Shown here piece by piece: positions 42,168 through 50,819 of a stretch of DNA of 62,670 nt. The notes below the pieces were generated by a model, which saw only the letters and a program-made list of their open reading frames with translations, was not told where the DNA came from and did not search any database. Source of the DNA: Nonomuraea basaltis (GTDB lineage: Bacteria > Actinomycetota > Actinomycetes > Streptosporangiales > Streptosporangiaceae). Location: NCBI RefSeq assembly GCF_005893125.1, contig NZ_VCJS01000060.1, positions 1-62,670 of the forward strand. Reading direction: 5' to 3'. The translations under genes and the position numbers were made by a program. The stretch's first letter is position 1. Each line of letters begins with the position of its first letter.

Positions 42168-43700
42168 ATGCACAACATCAGTCGACGCACCCTGCTCCGG
42201 GGCGGTCTCGGTCTCCTGGGAGGAGCCGCCCTCACGGCGTGCGCCCAGAACGGCACCCCCACCTCCTCCCCCGCATTCATCGGCCCGATCAGCGACCAGG
42301 TCCGCGCCGCCGAGCAGGCCCGCCGTCCCGGTGCGGTACGCGACTTCACCCTCGTGGCCGCCGAGAGCGATGTGGACCTCGGCGGCCTCACCGCACGAAC
42401 CTGGGCCTACGACGGCCGCATCCCCGGCACCCCCATCCGGGTGAGGGCGGGCGAAGTGGTCCGCGCCCGGCTGTCCAACACCCTGCCCAAAGACACCAGC
42501 ATCCACTGGCACGGCCTGGCGCTCCGCAACGACGCCGACGGCGTGCCCGGCGTCACACAACAACCCGTCGCGTCAGGGGCCACATACGTCTACGAATTCA
42601 CCGCTCCCGACCCGGGCACCTACTGGTTCCACCCGCACACCGGCACCCAGCTCGACCGCGGGCTCTACGCCCCGCTGATCGTGGAAGACCCGAACGAGCC
42701 GCTGACGTACGACGACGAATGGGTCGTGATCCTCGACGACTGGCTGGACGGTGTCACCGGCACGCCGGACGAGGTGCTCGCCGAGTTGTCCGGCGGCATG
42801 GGCGGCATGGACCACGGCGGCATGACCGGTATGGCCGAGATGACGCCCAGCCCATCGCCCGGAACGAGCAAGCACATGCTGATGGGCGCCACCAGCCTGC
42901 TGCTCGGCGGGGACGCGGGCGACGTACGCTATCCGCACTTCCTGCTCAACGGGCGGATCGCCACCGCACCGGAGACCTTCCGCGCCAAGCCCGGCGCGCG
43001 GCTGCGCATCCGGATCATCAACGCGGGCGGCGACACCGCCTTCCGCGTGGCGCTGGCCGGGCACCGGCTGACCGTCACGCACACCGATGGCTTCCCCGTG
43101 CAGCCGATCGAGACCGACGCGCTGCTGATCGGCATGGGCGAGCGCTACGACGTGCTGGTCACCCTCAAGGACGGCGTCTTCCCGCTGGTCGCACTCGCCG
43201 AGGGCAAGAACGCGGTGGCCCGCGGCCTGATCAGGACCAGCCGGACGACCGCAGCGCCCAAGTCGGACCTGCGCCCGCGTGAACTGGAGGGCGACGTCCT
43301 CCGCAACGCCAAGCTCCGCCCGGCCGAGGCCGTGCGGCTCGCGCCCAAGAACCCCGACCGCACCATCAAACTGGAGCTCACCGGAAGCATGGCGGCCTAC
43401 GACTGGGGGATCAACGGCAAGAAGTACAACCCGAAGATCATCTCAGCGATTCGGTCAGGAGAGCGGGTCCGCCTGTCGTTCGTCAACCGCACGACGATGT
43501 GGCACCCGATGCACCTGCACGGCCACACCTTCGCCCTGGCCGAAGGCGGCATCCGCAAGGACACCGCCATCGTCCTGCCGAGCACCAGGCTGGACGTCGA
43601 CTTCGACGCCGACAACCCCGGCCTGTGGATGATCCACTGCCACAACATCTACCACGGCGAATCCGGCATGATGACCCTGCTCGGCTACCAGCAGACCTGA
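42168..43700 (+). CDS. Multicopper oxidase (CueO/laccase-type), exported
   Basis: 510 residues. Twin-arginine signal with lipobox-like Cys (SRRTLLRGGLGLLGG...LTACAQ). Copper ligands of all sites are visible: SIHWHGLALRND, TYWFHPHTGT, HPMHLHGHTF and MIHCHNIYHGESGMM (type 1 Cys with Met). It would oxidise Cu(I) or phenolics outside the cell with reduction of O2 to water. A Met-rich insert (GGMGGMDHGGMTGM) near residue 215 resembles copper-oxidase inserts. The terminator at 43798-43831 ends the unit. Confidence 0.95.
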   Translation: MHNISRRTLLRGGLGLLGGAALTACAQNGTPTSSPAFIGPISDQVRAAEQARRPGAVRDFTLVAAESDVDLGGLTARTWAYDGRIPGTPIRVRAGEVVRARLSNTLPKDTSIHWHGLALRNDADGVPGVTQQPVASGATYVYEFTAPDPGTYWFHPHTGTQLDRGLYAPLIVEDPNEPLTYDDEWVVILDDWLDGVTGTPDEVLAELSGGMGGMDHGGMTGMAEMTPSPSPGTSKHMLMGATSLLLGGDAGDVRYPHFLLNGRIATAPETFRAKPGARLRIRIINAGGDTAFRVALAGHRLTVTHTDGFPVQPIETDALLIGMGERYDVLVTLKDGVFPLVALAEGKNAVARGLIRTSRTTAAPKSDLRPRELEGDVLRNAKLRPAEAVRLAPKNPDRTIKLELTGSMAAYDWGINGKKYNPKIISAIRSGERVRLSFVNRTTMWHPMHLHGHTFALAEGGIRKDTAIVLPSTRLDVDFDADNPGLWMIHCHNIYHGESGMMTLLGYQQT

Positions 43701-43797
43701 CGCGACCCCCGCCGGCCGGGTTCAGCGACGAGCAGCGAGGCAGGCGCATGGCCGCCAGTCAATATTCCAAAGAGCAGACTGGCCCGTCGGGATGAAC

Positions 43798-43831
43798 CCC
43801 GCCTCCCGGGATATCCGTCCCGGGAGGCGGG
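43798..43831 (+). terminator. Terminator hairpin after the multicopper oxidase gene
   Basis: Perfect 13-bp stem (43798-43810 with 43819-43831) and an 8-base loop (ATATCCGT), about 100 bases after the stop codon. No T-tract follows. Confidence 0.7.
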
Positions 43832-43942
43832 ACCCCATGTGAGGCATAGGGCGCCCGCGGGGTCCGCCTCATGGAACCGTCGCGGGCTCCCGTGTGGGTG
43901 GCATACCTCTCTGCGCGAAACCTCCGCACTCTCCCGCAGTCT

Positions 43943-43961
43943 CTACTATGGTTCCTCGTAG
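43943..43961. promoter_or_regulatory. BlaI-type operator upstream of the c-di-AMP riboswitch
   Basis: CTACTA-N7-TCGTAG, 11/12 arm matches. It lies directly before the riboswitch that leads the 44117 gene, so transcription start and leader are both controlled. Confidence 0.72.
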
Positions 43962-43964
43962 TGC

Positions 43965-44096
43965 GGTTGCCCTCAGCCGCCGAGCCGAGTCCCGGTCCCC
44001 CGACCGGGAGCCGGGGACCCACGATGCAGGGGTGAATCGGCGGCCTCTGTCGTCGTAGGGCGACTCCAGCCCGAACCCGTCAGCTAACCCGGTAGG
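43965..44096 (+). promoter_or_regulatory. c-di-AMP (ydaO-yuaA) riboswitch
   Basis: The leader carries conserved elements of the actinobacterial ydaO aptamer in order: GCCGAGTCCCGG, a G/C hairpin, GGGGACCCACG, GGGGTGAATCGG, TAGGGCGACTC, and the diagnostic CCGAACCCGTCAGCTAACCC before the GGAGAGG ribosome site. In actinomycetes this class precedes genes for wall hydrolases and Rpf/NlpC proteins and turns expression off when c-di-AMP is high. Here it leads a secreted coiled-coil M15-like protein gene. The 5' limit is approximate. Confidence 0.88.
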
Positions 44097-44116
44097 CAGA
44101 AGGAGAGGAGCTCTAC

Positions 44117-45109
44117 GTGGTGGGTCGTCCCCCCACGCCATGCCGTCGTGCCTGGTACCCGCTGGCGGCCCTGCTGGTCGCCCTGGTCATGGGCGCGAGC
44201 GTCGGTGCCGCGGCTCACGCGGCCCCCAAGCCCGACGCCAAGGAGCTGCGCCGGCAGCTCGCCAAACAGCAGAAGGAGCTCGACGCGCTGATCGGCGACT
44301 ACAACGCCAAGCGTGTTGCGCTCGCCGCCGCCAGGAAGGCCGAACAAGCGACCCAGGCCCGGCTACGAGCGGCGCAGAGGAAATACGAGCAGGCCCAACA
44401 AGGTGTCCGGGAGCTGGTGACGCTGCGTTACCAGCAACCGGATCCGAACCTCGCGATGTTCTGGGGCGGAGCCGATCCGAGCACCACCCTCAGCCGCGCG
44501 GCCATCTTGCAGCAGCTCGCCGCCGAGGAGGCGGCGCTCGTAGCGGGCTTCGCCAAGGCACGCGACGACTACGCCGATTCGGCCGGCGATGCCAGACGAA
44601 AGGTCAAGGATCTCAGCGCGGTCACCGCCGAGGTCGGCGAGCGGCGTGGGGAGGCGGAGGATCTCATCGAGGGGATCAAGGACAAGCTCGACAAGCTGAC
44701 CACCCCCACCTCGCGAAGGTCCGACGGCACCTGGGTGCCGGAGCTGCCCTCGGGGCCCGACAACATCACCCTGCGGATGCGGAACGTACGCGACCTGATC
44801 CGGCAGCGCTTCGACCTGTCCTACGGCGTCGGCTGCTACCGCGGCGCCAACGACGGCGGCGAGCATCCGCTCGGCCGCGCGTGCGACTTCATGCTGAGCT
44901 CCGGCGGCGCGATGCCCTCGTCCGAGCAGGCGAGGCTGGGCGATGAGATCTCCGCCTGGGTGATCGAGAACGCCCAGCGGCTCGGCATCATGTACGTGAT
45001 CTACAAGCAGCGCATCTGGCACGTCCGCACGGGGGCGTGGAAGCCCATGAGCGACCGGGGCGGTGTCACGGCCAACCACTACGACCACCCGCACATCTCG
45101 GTCTACTAA
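44117..45109 (+). CDS. Secreted coiled-coil protein with M15-like C-terminal domain
   Basis: 330 residues: signal peptide (about 1-36), coiled coil (about 40-195, rich in Lys/Gln/Ala/Glu) and a C-terminal domain with GVGCYRGANDGGEHPLGRACDFM and NHYDHPHISVY, the His/Asp/HxH metal set of M15-like D-Ala-D-Ala peptidase folds. It probably binds or cleaves peptidoglycan outside the cell. GTG 44117 follows GGAGAGG at the end of the riboswitch. The murJ gene starts 11 bases later, so the operon links wall remodelling to lipid II transport. Confidence 0.88.
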   Translation: MVGRPPTPCRRAWYPLAALLVALVMGASVGAAAHAAPKPDAKELRRQLAKQQKELDALIGDYNAKRVALAAARKAEQATQARLRAAQRKYEQAQQGVRELVTLRYQQPDPNLAMFWGGADPSTTLSRAAILQQLAAEEAALVAGFAKARDDYADSAGDARRKVKDLSAVTAEVGERRGEAEDLIEGIKDKLDKLTTPTSRRSDGTWVPELPSGPDNITLRMRNVRDLIRQRFDLSYGVGCYRGANDGGEHPLGRACDFMLSSGGAMPSSEQARLGDEISAWVIENAQRLGIMYVIYKQRIWHVRTGAWKPMSDRGGVTANHYDHPHISVY

Positions 45110-45120
45110 GAAGGGGTGTG

Positions 45121-46797
45121 ATGGGCGTGGAGCCCGCGAAGACCGGCGACGACACCGCGCCGGCCCCTCCTCCCGTGGACGCCGCTCGCACGACGGGCAG
45201 CTCGCTGCTGCGGTCCGGATCGATCATGGCCGCGGGGACCATGGTGTCCCGGGTCTCCGGCTTCGGCCGGACGGTGGTGCTGGCCGCCGCTGTGGGGACG
45301 CAGTTGCTCGGTGACGCCTACAACACCGCCAACATGATCCCGTTCGCCCTCTACGACCTGCTGGTCGGGGGCCTGATGACCGGTGTCCTGGTGCCCCTGC
45401 TGGTGAAACGGCGGGCGCGCGAGGCCGACGATGGCAGGGCCACGGAACAACGGCTGGCAACGGCGGCAGGCGTCGTGCTGCTGGCCCTCGCCGCGGTGGC
45501 GGTTCTGGGGGCGGAGTGGCTGATCGGGCTGTATGCGGGAGGGTTCACCGAGCCGCAGTTCGAGGTCGCGGTGTTGCTGGCCCGCTATCTGCTGGCTCAG
45601 GTGTTCCTGGTGGGGCTCAGCGGCGTGCTGGGTGCGATGCTCAACGTACGGGGCCGGTTCGGCGCTCCGATGTGGGCGCCTGTCTGCAATAACCTGACCA
45701 TGATCGCGGTGGGGGCGGCGTTCCTCGTCGTCGCCGGGCCTGGGGTGGAGCCGGCGGACATCACCCGGCCGCAGATCGCGCTGCTCGGGCTGGGGACGGT
45801 GGCCGGGCTGCTGGCGCAGGTCACGGTGCTGGCCCTGGCGCTGCGCTCGACCGATTTCCGCTGGCGTCCGCGTTTCGACCTGCGGGGTTCCGGTCTGGGC
45901 GAGGCCGTACGGGCGGGCGGGTGGATGCTGGTCTACGTATGCTGCACCCAGCTCGGATTCGTGCTCACGGCGAACCTGGCCAACCGGGCCGGCGCCGTGA
46001 GCGCCGCCGGAGAGGCGGGCACGGGCGCGGGACTCAGCACCTACACCTACGCCTACCAGCTGTTCCAGCTGCCCTACGCGGTGATCGCGGTGTCCTTGAT
46101 GACGGCGCTGCTGCCCCGGATGAGCGACCACGCCGCCCATCAACGCTGGGCCGAGCTGCGCGGCGACTTCCTGTCCGGGGCTCGTACCGCGGCGGCGGCC
46201 ATGGTGCCGCTGTCACTGGCGCTGGCGGTCGTGGCGGTCCCCCTGTCGCAGGTCGTGTTCGCCCGCGGCGCCACCTCGGCGGCCGATGCCGCCAACATCG
46301 GCCGCGTGCTCGCCGTCCTCGCCGTGGGCCTGGTGCCCTTCACCGTTTACCAGCTGATGCTTCGCGTCTTCTACGCGATGGGCGACACCCGTACGCCCGC
46401 GATGCTGGCGGCGGCCAATCTCGGCGTCCACGCCGTCCTGGGCACGACGGCCTACCTGCTGCTGCCGCCGAGCCGGGTCGTCGTGGGAGTGGCCGCAGGC
46501 TTCATGATCTCCTATGCGTCCGGCACTCTGCTGGCCGGCTCGATGTTGGGCCGCCGCCTGGGCGGCATCGGCGCCCGCGCCCTGGCCGGGACCCTCGCCC
46601 GTCTGTACGTGGCAGCGGCGCCGGGGACCGTGGCCGGGCTCGTCACGCTGGGGTGGACGTCCCCGCACGGGCCCATGATCGCGCTCGGCGCGACCTCGGC
46701 TGCCTGTCTCCTGGGACTCGCGGCCTATGTCGTGATCGCCCGTGCGTGGCGAGTCGAGGAGATTCGTCTGCTCATGGCCCGGCTCCGCCGCACCTGA
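45121..46797 (+). CDS. murJ: MurJ/MviN-type lipid II flippase
   Basis: 558 residues with fourteen predicted helices of the MATE-like MurJ/MviN family: SRVSGFGRTVVLAAAVG at the first helix, DAYNTANMIPFALYDLLVGG next, the loop NVRGRFGAPMWAPVCNNL, and the helix-7 region YAYQLFQLPYAVIAVSLMTA. MurJ moves undecaprenyl-linked peptidoglycan precursor across the membrane. It may be an additional copy, since a housekeeping MurJ normally lies near the replication origin; here it is in a BlaI- and c-di-AMP-controlled operon. ATG 45121 has AGAAGGGG upstream. Confidence 0.92.
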   Translation: MGVEPAKTGDDTAPAPPPVDAARTTGSSLLRSGSIMAAGTMVSRVSGFGRTVVLAAAVGTQLLGDAYNTANMIPFALYDLLVGGLMTGVLVPLLVKRRAREADDGRATEQRLATAAGVVLLALAAVAVLGAEWLIGLYAGGFTEPQFEVAVLLARYLLAQVFLVGLSGVLGAMLNVRGRFGAPMWAPVCNNLTMIAVGAAFLVVAGPGVEPADITRPQIALLGLGTVAGLLAQVTVLALALRSTDFRWRPRFDLRGSGLGEAVRAGGWMLVYVCCTQLGFVLTANLANRAGAVSAAGEAGTGAGLSTYTYAYQLFQLPYAVIAVSLMTALLPRMSDHAAHQRWAELRGDFLSGARTAAAAMVPLSLALAVVAVPLSQVVFARGATSAADAANIGRVLAVLAVGLVPFTVYQLMLRVFYAMGDTRTPAMLAAANLGVHAVLGTTAYLLLPPSRVVVGVAAGFMISYASGTLLAGSMLGRRLGGIGARALAGTLARLYVAAAPGTVAGLVTLGWTSPHGPMIALGATSAACLLGLAAYVVIARAWRVEEIRLLMARLRRT

Positions 46798-46805
46798 GTC
46801 AACAT

Positions 46806-46842
46806 CTACTATTGCCCATCGTATCTATTACAAATGTAGTAG
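46806..46842. promoter_or_regulatory. Tandem BlaI-type operators at the GNAT gene promoter
   Basis: Site 1 at 46806-46824 is CTACTA-N7-TCGTAT (10/12). Site 2 at 46825-46842 is CTATTA-N6-TAGTAG, whose full palindrome CTATTACA-AA-TGTAGTAG matches the classical BlaI/MecI TACA-N2-TGTA core. Site 2 overlaps a likely -10 box (TAGATT) ten bases before ATG 46852. Confidence 0.75.
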
Positions 46843-46851
46843 ATTGCGTGT

Positions 46852-47517
46852 ATGTCGCTACCCCTGTCTCCCCGGACGCCGGTCGTGTCGTTGCGGGTCA
46901 TGGAACTGCGTGACATCCCCGCTGTCGTCCATCTGCACCGGATCAACCTGTCCCAGGGGTTCTTCGTGGAACTCGGGGACAAGTTCCTGAGCCGCTACTA
47001 CCGCACCTTCCTGACCAGTCCGGCGGCGGTCGCCTTGATCGCCGAGGTCGACGGGGAGCGCGCCGGGTTCCTGGTGGGCTGCACCGACGCGGCCGTACAT
47101 CACCGGCACGTGATCCGCCTGGAGCGGTGGCGGCTGGCCCGCGCCGGCGCCACCTCGCTGCTGCTGCGCCCCGCCTTGACGGCGAAGTTCATGCGAACCC
47201 GGGCCCAGCGGTACACGCGCGGCCTCAAGCGTGCCCGCGAACACGCACCGGCCGGCACGGCGGAGTCCCGGCGAACGGGTGTCCTCAGCCACATCGCGAT
47301 ACGCGATGACCTGCGCCGCCACGGAGTGGGCCGCGCACTGGTCACCGCATTCGTGAACATCGCCAAGGTCCACGGTGTCGAACGCCTCCAACTGCAGGCC
47401 GCCGCCGACAACACCGCGGCGCAGCGGTTCTACGAGGACCTCGGCTGGAAACAGGACGCAGAGATCCAGGACCCCGACGACAAGTCGTGGATTTCCTACG
47501 TCCTGGACCCGCGATGA
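46852..47517 (+). CDS. GNAT-family N-acetyltransferase
   Basis: 221 residues. The acetyl-CoA motif A region is readable as LSHIAIRDDLRRHGVGRALV and motif B as LQAAADNTAAQRFYEDLGWK. Acetylates an unknown small molecule or protein. No ribosome site is seen before ATG 46852 and a -10-like TAGATT lies just upstream, so a leaderless transcript is likely. Its stop overlaps the start of the following lipoprotein gene (ATGA), making an operon with that gene, blaI copy 3 and M56 copy 3. Confidence 0.9.
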   Translation: MSLPLSPRTPVVSLRVMELRDIPAVVHLHRINLSQGFFVELGDKFLSRYYRTFLTSPAAVALIAEVDGERAGFLVGCTDAAVHHRHVIRLERWRLARAGATSLLLRPALTAKFMRTRAQRYTRGLKRAREHAPAGTAESRRTGVLSHIAIRDDLRRHGVGRALVTAFVNIAKVHGVERLQLQAAADNTAAQRFYEDLGWKQDAEIQDPDDKSWISYVLDPR

Positions 47518-48500
47518 GGCTGGTGGCACTGGGCGCCGGGCTCATGATGGCGCTGGCGGGGTGCGGCCTGTCTGAAGCCACGCCACGCACGCCCGCCGAT
47601 TCCGGCAAGCCATCGAGCGCCGCAACCGCCTCCTCCTCCGCGGAGAAGGCGAGGTCCGCCTTGCCCAAGGTCGCACCGTTCACCGTCGCCGCGGACGAAC
47701 CGGCCCGCCCGGTCAAACGCGCCGCCGTGGCCTACCTGGAAACACTGCTCAACTATCCCCAAGGCGGGGGAAGCGTGCCCGCCGGCCGCGAGCGTTTGGC
47801 CGCCCGCGGGCTGCCCACCCAGAACATCGCCGCCGCCAAGCCTCTGCTTCACGCGGATGCCGCCGGCGCCCTGCAAGTCGTCTATCCGCAACTGGGCGGA
47901 CTCACCGCGACCAGCTCCTCGATCATGACGGTGGTACGGCAAGCCGTGCTCCGCGGCGACACGCTGACCACCACCACGCGCACCCTCGATGTCAGGCTGG
48001 CCAAGCGCGACGGGGTCTGGCAGGTCACGCGGATCGCCTCGAGCGGTGGCAGGGCGTCCAAGGCGCAAGCTGTCGGTGCGCTGGCGAAGCAGGTCTTGAC
48101 CTCCCGCACCATCGTGCTGCCCGACACCGCCCGCTGGGACATCCAAGCCGGGCGCGTGGACGACCGCGTCCTGCGCATGCTCCTTCGATTGTCACGCGAT
48201 CACAAGCTGTCAGTGTGCGTGCTGTCCAACGGCCACCCGGCCAACGTCTACGGCAGCGCCTCGGTGAGTAACCACACCCGCGGGCGCGCGGTCGACATCT
48301 GGGCCATTGACGGCAAGCGGGTCGCCACCTACGCGCGACAACCAGGAAATGCGCGCAACCCGGCACGCATCCTGATGGAGACGGCCCTGCGATATGGTTC
48401 CGACGAGGTCGGCGGCCCGTGGTCGTTCGCCAACCGGTACGGCGGCACGTTCACCAACACGGTCCACGAGGACCACCTGCACATCGGCTTCAAACGGTGA
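47514..48500 (+). CDS. Lipoprotein with M15-like peptidase domain
   Basis: 328 residues: signal peptide and lipobox (MALAGCGLS), a Ser/Ala linker, an NTF2-like middle (LDVRLAKRDGVWQVTRIASS) and a C-terminal domain with SVSNHTRGRAVDIWAIDGK and VHEDHLHIGFKR, the H-x6-D and H-x-H set of M15-like D-Ala-D-Ala carboxypeptidases. It is anchored outside the membrane and probably acts on peptidoglycan. Coupled to the GNAT gene in front and 32 bases before blaI copy 3. Confidence 0.87.
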   Translation: MRLVALGAGLMMALAGCGLSEATPRTPADSGKPSSAATASSSAEKARSALPKVAPFTVAADEPARPVKRAAVAYLETLLNYPQGGGSVPAGRERLAARGLPTQNIAAAKPLLHADAAGALQVVYPQLGGLTATSSSIMTVVRQAVLRGDTLTTTTRTLDVRLAKRDGVWQVTRIASSGGRASKAQAVGALAKQVLTSRTIVLPDTARWDIQAGRVDDRVLRMLLRLSRDHKLSVCVLSNGHPANVYGSASVSNHTRGRAVDIWAIDGKRVATYARQPGNARNPARILMETALRYGSDEVGGPWSFANRYGGTFTNTVHEDHLHIGFKR

Positions 48501-48532
48501 ACCGGCCGACCGGGACGGGAAGGAGGATCGAG

Positions 48533-48895
48533 GTGTCACGCCGCAAACTAGGGCAACTCGAGGCCGAAGTCCTGGCCGTGCTGGCCGGCGCCGACGGCTA
48601 CCTCTCGCCTGCCGAACTGCGCGAGCGGCTGGCGGGCGGTCCCGCGCACACCACCGTCAACACGGTCCTGTTCCGGCTGCTGGACAAGAAGATGGTCGAG
48701 CGCCTCCCGCGCGGGCGGGGGTTCGTCTACCGGCTGGTCGCCGACGAGTCCGGCCTGGCGGCCGAACGCATGTTCACCCACCTGCGTCTGGCCCACAATC
48801 CCTCCAGCGTGCTCGGCCAGTTCGTCCAGGGACTCAATGAATCGGAGGAGGCCGCGCTCCGCGCGTTCCTCGCCAAGCGCGGAGAAGGCACATGA
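48533..48895 (+). CDS. blaI: BlaI/MecI/CopY-family repressor, copy 3
   Basis: 120 residues. Winged helix with LGQLEAEVLAVLAGADG, SPAELRERLAGG and recognition helix AHTTVNTVLFRLLDKKMV, clearly different from copies 1 and 2 in the base-contact segment. The C-terminal tail GLNESEEAALRAFLAKRGEG is typical of the family. GTG 48533 follows GGAAGGAGG. It lies inside the operon begun at 46852 and has no operator directly before it, so its own expression depends on the tandem operators at 46806-46842. Confidence 0.92.
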   Translation: MSRRKLGQLEAEVLAVLAGADGYLSPAELRERLAGGPAHTTVNTVLFRLLDKKMVERLPRGRGFVYRLVADESGLAAERMFTHLRLAHNPSSVLGQFVQGLNESEEAALRAFLAKRGEGT

Positions 48896-48908
48896 GCCGG
48901 GGGAAGGC

Positions 48909-49775
48909 ATGAGCACCGAAGCCCTCCTGCCGGCGATGCTGCTTGCGGCGGTGAGCCTGCTGCTGGGATGGCGCCAGCCGCGCCTGCACCCCGCCTGGAC
49001 CGCTCGCCTCTTGATCGCTCTGTCCGCGACCACCGCGACGACCGTCTTCGGCACATTGGGCTTCGTGATCCTGATCGCGACGGCGCAACCGCCTCCCAAG
49101 AGCCCGGCTCAGGCCGTGTTACCCGGGCACGGCCCGATTCCCCTCCCCGCAGCCGTCCTGGCCGCCATCGTCATGGCGTTGATGGCAGCCTCGATCGTAC
49201 GGCTGAGCTGGCATTGGCGGTGCGACGCCAGACTCGTGCGGGCGCTGGGTCGTGGCGTGGTGGCGGACGACCGGCCGTTCGCTCTGGCGGTCCCGGGCCG
49301 TAGCGGAGGCGTCGTGGTCTCCACCGCGCTGCTGGGTCTGCTGTCGGGGCGGGAACTGGGGGTCGTCTTCCAACACGAGGCGGCTCACCTCAGACATCGC
49401 CACCACCTGTACCTGGCGATCAGCTCGGTGGCCGTCAGGATCTTTCCTCCCCTGGCCTATACGCACCGGGCACTTCGCTTCGCCCTTGAGCGCTGGGCAG
49501 ACGAGGATGCCGCCGAGGCGGTGGAAGACCGGGCTCTCACAGCGCGCACGATCGCCCGCGTCGCGCTGGCCGATCCCCGCCCGGCGCCCGGGGGCTATCC
49601 GGCGCTGGCCGATTCCCACGTGGTCCGGCGAGTCCAGGCTCTGCTTGAGGAGACGCCCAGCGACAACAGCCTGGCGGGGCCCATCTTGCTCAGCGGCACC
49701 TGGGTGGCCACCGGCGGCGCCGTCTCCTCGGCCCTGCAACTCCACCACGCCGCCGTGCTGCTCGTCTTGCTCTGA
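48909..49775 (+). CDS. M56-family membrane metalloprotease (BlaR1-like, no sensor domain), copy 3
   Basis: 288 residues, about four membrane helices, zinc motif in VVFQHEAAHLRHRHH and a downstream ERWADEDAAEA acidic region. No penicillin-binding sensor. Divergent from copies 1 and 2. It begins 13 bases after blaI copy 3, whose repressor it presumably cleaves. Confidence 0.88.
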   Translation: MSTEALLPAMLLAAVSLLLGWRQPRLHPAWTARLLIALSATTATTVFGTLGFVILIATAQPPPKSPAQAVLPGHGPIPLPAAVLAAIVMALMAASIVRLSWHWRCDARLVRALGRGVVADDRPFALAVPGRSGGVVVSTALLGLLSGRELGVVFQHEAAHLRHRHHLYLAISSVAVRIFPPLAYTHRALRFALERWADEDAAEAVEDRALTARTIARVALADPRPAPGGYPALADSHVVRRVQALLEETPSDNSLAGPILLSGTWVATGGAVSSALQLHHAAVLLVLL

Positions 49776-50035
49776 TCAGTGTCCGCCGGAGCGCAGAGCG
49801 TCCACTCGCACCGTCTCGCCGGTGGGGGCCGGCAGGACGTCGTAGAGATGGATGGAGGCCCTGCGGGACCGTGCAGGTCCCGGCTCAGTTCGACGCCTAT
49901 GACGCCCCGGAACGGGATAGTGCGCGGCGGCCTGGAAGACGATGCGGCCCATCCCCGATCCGAAGTCGATGAACACGTCGTCGGTCCGCACCGTTCTCGA
50001 CGAGGTGTACGCCTTCGCTCCATTGGCCGACCCAC
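49776..50035 (-). pseudogene. Remnant of a DOT1-like SAM methyltransferase
   Basis: The minus strand keeps DDVFIDFGSGMGRIVFQAA, the SAM-binding motif I of DOT1-like methyltransferases, followed by a frame change (FRGVIGVELS lies in the neighbouring frame) and a short C-terminal ending at 49776. The middle and end are missing. Its promoter side faces the operator at 50049-50067. Confidence 0.6.
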
Positions 50036-50048
50036 ATTCTCTCGCCTG

Positions 50049-50067
50049 CTACTAGATATCGTAGTAG
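50049..50067. promoter_or_regulatory. BlaI-type operator, perfect copy
   Basis: CTACTA-GATATCG-TAGTAG: both arms perfect (12/12). Between the methyltransferase remnant and the intact methyltransferase gene at 50125. Confidence 0.82.
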
Positions 50068-50124
50068 ATAATCTGAGCAAAGCATGCTCCCGGACAGGCG
50101 GAGAGGCAAGGGCCGAGAGGAAAC

Positions 50125-50766
50125 ATGAGCGGACTGCACAAGGCGTTCTTCGGACTGATGTCTCTGGCGGGTCGCCGGGCACATGGTCTGCTGCTGCGCT
50201 GCTACTTCGACATCTGGCATCTGGTGCCCGACCCGTGGAACCACGCCACCAGCACCTACGAGCGGCAGAAATACACCACCACGCTGGCCTGCGTGCCGGA
50301 GGGGGACCACATGCGGATCCTGGACGTGGGTTGCAGCGAGGGCACTTTCACCCTGCTCGCCTCGGCCGCCCATCCTGACGCGGAGACCGTCGGTGTGGAC
50401 ATCTCCCGTCGTGCGATACGGCGGGCGGCTCGGCGAGCGCGCGAGAGCGGGGCACGGGCCGCGTTCATCAGGAAGGACGTCCTCAACGAGCCCTTCGACC
50501 GCTTCGATCTCGTCTTCTGCGGCGAGGTGCTGTACTACTTCGGCAGAACGGGCCGCCGACGGGATGCCGTGCTGCGCCTGGTGTCGCTCGTCGAGCCCGG
50601 CGGGCTGCTGGTCCTTACCCATGCGGCCGACCAGGCACAACGGCTGCATCCCGACTTCGACGGCCATCCCATGCTGAAGAAGGTCGACGAAGTCCGCGCC
50701 GAGGGTTACACCGTTTCCGTCTACCGTCACGCGAATCCCGACGGCTCTCTCGACAGACGCATCTGA
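50125..50766 (+). CDS. SAM-dependent methyltransferase (NodS-like)
   Basis: 213 residues, class I fold. Motif I ILDVGCSEGTFTLLA, motif II acidic VGVDISRRAIRRA, motif IV FDLVFCGEVLYYF and VSLVEPGGLLVL; the overall pattern resembles NodS-like and nodulation-type N-methyltransferases. ATG 50125 follows GAGAGGAAAC. A perfect BlaI-type operator lies 57 bases upstream. Substrate unknown. Confidence 0.88.
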   Translation: MSGLHKAFFGLMSLAGRRAHGLLLRCYFDIWHLVPDPWNHATSTYERQKYTTTLACVPEGDHMRILDVGCSEGTFTLLASAAHPDAETVGVDISRRAIRRAARRARESGARAAFIRKDVLNEPFDRFDLVFCGEVLYYFGRTGRRRDAVLRLVSLVEPGGLLVLTHAADQAQRLHPDFDGHPMLKKVDEVRAEGYTVSVYRHANPDGSLDRRI

Positions 50767-50789
50767 ACGCGGCACCGGACTTACCCAAG

Positions 50790-50808
50790 CTACTACATCA
50801 ACTAGTAG
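50790..50808. promoter_or_regulatory. BlaI-type operator of the propeller-VanW operon, perfect copy
   Basis: CTACTA-CATCAAC-TAGTAG, 12/12. The right arm runs into TAGAAT, a good -10 box, eight bases before ATG 50820, so repressor binding would block a leaderless promoter. Confidence 0.85.
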
Positions 50809-50819
50809 AATCTGCGACT

